From Clostridium caldaquaticum (GTDB lineage Bacteria; Bacillota; Clostridia; Clostridiales; Clostridiaceae): a stretch of DNA of 64,000 nt. The position numbers were made by a program, and so were the translations under genes. This document shows, in pieces, positions 61,718 through 64,000 of the stretch; the stretch's first letter is position 1, and each line of letters starts with the position of its first letter. Location of the stretch: assembly GCF_023806125.1 (NCBI RefSeq), contig NZ_JAMSKT010000017.1:6470-70469 (forward strand), given 5' to 3'. Under the pieces are notes generated by a model, which was given only the letters and a program-made list of their open reading frames with translations, was not told the origin of the DNA and made no database searches.

Positions 61718-62164
61718 ATTTTCTTCTAAATATAATAAAGTATCTATTCTTTTTCTTAATACTTTATATATGTCCTCGATATCTTCATTAATTTGGTAAA
61801 CTAAATGAATAGTATCTTTTAATTTAGATTCTTTGGCATGAACAGTTATAGAGGTTGCAAGGGCGTTAGATGAGTTAACCAGATTGAGAGACAGTGTACT
61901 TAATTGATATAAAATTATAAGTAATGGATTTATATTGTTATCAAAATAATTAAGCTGTAATGGGTTAAGTGGAAGCTTGGTTAAGTTATCTTTAATGGAA
62001 TTAATATTCTGAAGTATATTATTTGCTATATTAAGTTGTTCTGCGGTATATGAGGTTCCTGAAATATTATTTGCAGGATATTGTGGCTCTGAAGATTCAG
62101 CAGGTTCACTTTCAAAGGCTCCATTAGTATTATTTATATTAGATTGTTTATTATTATTCTCCAT
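61706..62164 (-). CDS. Hypothetical protein, Asn/Ser-rich N-terminus and helical C-terminus
   Basis: A 152-aa protein I do not recognise. The first 40 residues are polar and Asn/Ser/Pro-rich (disordered); the remainder is helical and amphipathic (NIANNILQNINSIKDNLTKLP; KLKDTIHLVYQINEDIEDIYKVLRKRIDTLLYLEE). No signal peptide, no Cys. GAGG lies close to the ATG. Single gene with its own terminator. The composition resembles some spore-coat or cortex-associated small proteins, but there is no direct evidence. Confidence 0.6.
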   Translation of the reverse strand: MENNNKQSNINNTNGAFESEPAESSEPQYPANNISGTSYTAEQLNIANNILQNINSIKDNLTKLPLNPLQLNYFDNNINPLLIILYQLSTLSLNLVNSSNALATSITVHAKESKLKDTIHLVYQINEDIEDIYKVLRKRIDTLLYLEENKKI

Positions 62165-62259
62165 AAGGTCCTCAAAAACAAATTATATATATATTTATAT
62201 ATAAAAGCTTTGCTGTTTTATTACTAAATTTGATATTTTTATAAAATTAATATAAACGA

Positions 62260-62303
62260 AACAAGCCAGTCATATCGCTGAATTGTTATATGGCTGACTT
62301 GTT
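62260..62303. terminator. Hairpin terminator at the end of ilvA
   Basis: A 16-bp stem with two wobble pairs (62260-62275 with 62288-62303), downstream of ilvA. T-tracts are modest, so termination strength is uncertain. Confidence 0.6.
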
Positions 62304-62323
62304 ATACAATTTATTTAGTATTT

Positions 62324-63562
62324 TTAATAAATCTTATCTATATCATAACCATGTTCGTTTAAAGCTCTAACTATTTCATCTATATGTTCGTGTCCGTTGG
62401 TTTCTACAGTTACCTCAAGAGCCACATACTTTAATCTGTCAATAGCTTTAAACTGATTATGATCAAGTTTAATAACATTGGCCTGCTTATCTGCTAAAAT
62501 TTTTGATATTTGAAGGAGCTGTCCAGGGGTATCTTTAAGCTTAACAGAGAAACAGAATATTCTTCCTCTTGAAATAAGTCCATGGTTTAAAAGTTCTGCC
62601 ATTGTTACAACGTCTATATTTCCGCCGCTTATTAAAGAAACTACCTTTTTACCTTTAAAATTCAATCTGTTTAAAGCAGCCAGTGACATTACTCCTGTTG
62701 CCTCTGCTACAAGCTTATGCTTTTCCAGAAGAACATAAACAGCTTCTGTAAGTTCATGGTCGGTTACGGTAACTATATCATCTACATAATTTTTTATTAC
62801 CTGAAAGGTTTTTTTGCCTGGATTTTTCACAGCTGCACCTTCTGCAATGGTATCTACGCTTTCCGCACAGATAAGTTTTCCGTTTTCAAAGGAACATTTT
62901 ACAGGGTTTGCTCCTTCAGATTGAACGCCGATAACTTTTATGTCAGGGTTAATAGATTTAGCTGCTACTGCTACTCCGCTTATAAGTCCGCCGCCGCCCA
63001 CAGGAACTAATATAGCATCCACATCCTTTAATTCTTCAATTATTTCAAGTGCTATAGTTCCTTGACCTGCCATTACGTCTACATCATCAAACGGGTGAAT
63101 AAAGGTGTATCCATTTTCTTTTTCCAGTCTTTTAGCTTCTTCATAAGCTTCATCATAAATTTTTCCTTTAAGAACTACTTTAGCCCCATAGTTTCTAGTG
63201 GCTTGCACCTTTATAAGAGGTGTGGTTTCAGGCATAACAATTGTTGCTTCTATTCCAAGTCTGCTGGCTGCATAAGCAACGCCTTGAGCATGATTCCCTG
63301 CGGAAGAAGCTATTAATCCTTTTGCCTTTTTATCAGCACTTAATTTGGAGATTTTATTCAGTGCTCCTCTTAGTTTAAAAGCACCGGTTACTTGAAGATT
63401 TTCTGGTTTTATATAAACTTCATTTCCGCTTTCTCTGCTGTATTCTGGACTGTATATTAATTTAGTGTTTATACATATATCCTTAATCCTATCTCTTGCT
63501 TCTAACACATCTTTCAAAGTTAAATATACTTCTTCATCGTTTACTGCAACATTTTCTTTCAT
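62324..63562 (-). CDS. ilvA: Threonine ammonia-lyase
   Basis: A 412-aa PLP enzyme converting threonine to 2-oxobutyrate. PLP Lys is in VTGAFKLRGA, the phosphate loop is VGGGGLISG, and SSAGNHAQGVA is conserved. The C-terminal ~80 aa form one ACT domain (FCFSVKLKDTPGQLLQISKIL). This single-ACT, ~400-aa form is the degradative or clostridial type; it could feed isoleucine synthesis or propionate formation. ATG 63562 has AGGGGG upstream, with an extended -10 TGTTATAAT (63598-63606, minus strand). Confidence 0.9.
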   Translation of the reverse strand: MKENVAVNDEEVYLTLKDVLEARDRIKDICINTKLIYSPEYSRESGNEVYIKPENLQVTGAFKLRGALNKISKLSADKKAKGLIASSAGNHAQGVAYAASRLGIEATIVMPETTPLIKVQATRNYGAKVVLKGKIYDEAYEEAKRLEKENGYTFIHPFDDVDVMAGQGTIALEIIEELKDVDAILVPVGGGGLISGVAVAAKSINPDIKVIGVQSEGANPVKCSFENGKLICAESVDTIAEGAAVKNPGKKTFQVIKNYVDDIVTVTDHELTEAVYVLLEKHKLVAEATGVMSLAALNRLNFKGKKVVSLISGGNIDVVTMAELLNHGLISRGRIFCFSVKLKDTPGQLLQISKILADKQANVIKLDHNQFKAIDRLKYVALEVTVETNGHEHIDEIVRALNEHGYDIDKIY

Positions 63563-63631
63563 AATATTATATCCCCCTTTTTTATGTTCATTGAAAAATT
63601 ATAACATAAAAGCTGTTGTTTTATAAGAGGT

Positions 63632-63659
63632 TTGAACTAAATTTAAAAAAGGGTATAAT
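63632..63659 (+). promoter_or_regulatory. Plus-strand promoter upstream of a small frame
   Basis: TTGAAC (63632-63637), 16-nt spacer, TATAAT (63654-63659) gives a transcript start near 63666, antisense to and divergent from ilvA. Confidence 0.55.
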
Positions 63660-63700
63660 TTATTTAATTTTATAGAAGAATATTAAATAGAGAGTATTCT

Positions 63701-63781
63701 ATGAGAAAAGTAGGGATTGCATATAATATGCTAAGTCCTATGGTGTTGCTTCTTTTCTTATGGAGTGCTCTTTTTTTATGA
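63701..63781 (+). CDS. Possible 26-aa hydrophobic peptide
   Basis: ATG 63701 to TGA 63779-63781 encodes a 26-residue peptide beginning MRKVGIAYNMLSPMVLLLFLW, one hydrophobic segment. AGAGAG lies 8 nt upstream, a promoter sits 40 nt upstream and a hairpin terminator at 63843. It may be a small membrane peptide or simply part of a small RNA. Translation is not proven. Confidence 0.35.
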   Translation: MRKVGIAYNMLSPMVLLLFLWSALFL

Positions 63782-63842
63782 TATATAGCAGTTAATTGTT
63801 GATAAAATATTTTTTAGGATAATCCTTTTATGTAAATTATAG

Positions 63843-63876
63843 AAAAGCAGGGCTTTTATTAGAGCCTTGCTTTTGA
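63843..63876. terminator. Terminator at 63843-63876
   Basis: AAAAGCA-GGGCT pairs with AGCCT-TGCTTTT (wobbles included) with A and T runs on both sides. It can end the small plus-strand transcript and the minus-strand HD-GYP gene. Confidence 0.75.
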
Positions 63877-63880
63877 AATT

Positions 63881-64000
63881 TTATTTATTAGTATATTTCC
63901 TGTTTGTAAACTCAATAAATTTATCTGAAAGATAAGGGTCAAACTGTGTTCCTTTATATTTTTCTATCTCTTTTAAAGCATCTTCAATTTTAAATTTTTC
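63881..64000 (-). CDS. C-terminal end of an HD-GYP-type protein (partial)
   Basis: The last 39 codons of a minus-strand gene that continues past the window. The peptide (YKGTQFDPYLSDKFIEFTN) is the conserved terminus of HD-GYP phosphodiesterase domains, where GTQFDP is typical. HD-GYP proteins degrade cyclic di-GMP. The start and upstream domains are outside the window. Confidence 0.8.
   Translation of the reverse strand, partial: EKFKIEDALKEIEKYKGTQFDPYLSDKFIEFTNRKYTNK

Noticed and set aside
1-64000. CRISPR array, intact insertion sequence or prophage
   Set aside because: No array of regularly spaced direct repeats, no transposase and no phage structural genes were seen; only an integrase remnant at 5384.

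Overview
The window is AT-rich, with Gram-positive style ribosome binding sites (AGGAGG or GGGGG), frequent GTG and TTG starts, and clostridial gene content: Re-type citrate synthase, DnaD-like and DnaC-like replication proteins, and a HesB-like selenoprotein. It looks like a chromosomal segment of an anaerobic Clostridium or close relative. No rRNA, CRISPR array, intact insertion sequence or prophage is visible.

Layout. 1-600: a tRNA cluster (Val-Asp-Thr-Glu-Val-Asp) with an internal Val-Asp duplication. 600-5650: helicase-loader ATPase, DnaD-like protein, an M23/G5 cell-wall peptidase, a subtilisin-family protease and an integrase remnant. 5.8-17 kb: a sucrose locus with ABC importer, GH13 alpha-glucosidase, GH32 sucrase, fructokinase, sucrose phosphorylase and LacI regulator. 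Two copies of one operator pattern mark its promoters. 17-22 kb: TetR/YhgE pair, CmpB-like membrane protein and HD protein. 22-27.6 kb: two-component system beside a lipoprotein carboxylesterase and an orphan sugar-type binding lipoprotein. 27.8-38.2 kb: DUF523/DUF1722 protein, then a LysR-controlled cluster with an old-yellow-enzyme reductase, YdiB-like quinate/shikimate dehydrogenase, YdiN-like MFS transporter, type I dehydroquinase and a TRAP transporter. This reads as hydroaromatic acid uptake and metabolism. 38.3-45.7 kb: the opposing aromatic biosynthesis operon aroF-tyrA-aroB-aroA-aroC-pheA-aroK. 45.7-50 kb: PspA operon, DUF1836, YhaM, YvrJ. 50-64 kb: proBA, SulP, aconitase, Re-citrate synthase, HesB-like selenoprotein, argF, NADH oxidase, a hypothetical protein, threonine deaminase and the end of an HD-GYP protein.

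Three items are easy to miss. (1) The aro operon is preceded by a promoter, a 57-codon leader peptide with 11 aromatic residues in a 13-residue stretch (Phe, Tyr and Trp), and an intrinsic terminator just before aroF. This is the architecture of ribosome-mediated attenuation. (2) The 99-residue HesB-like gene has an in-frame TGA where the family has a conserved Cys, followed by a SECIS-like hairpin, so it is a probable selenoprotein; a CsoR/CstR-like inverted repeat lies at its promoter. (3) A 187-codon signal-peptide/Ser-rich/membrane protein heads the PspA operon and appears to start at ATT.

Functionally, the sucrose locus offers both hydrolysis and phosphorolysis of imported sugar. The hydroaromatic cluster could feed dehydroshikimate or shikimate into either catabolism or the neighbouring biosynthetic operon, which itself lacks aroD and aroE. 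All functions are inferred by reading the sequence; no database search was run.
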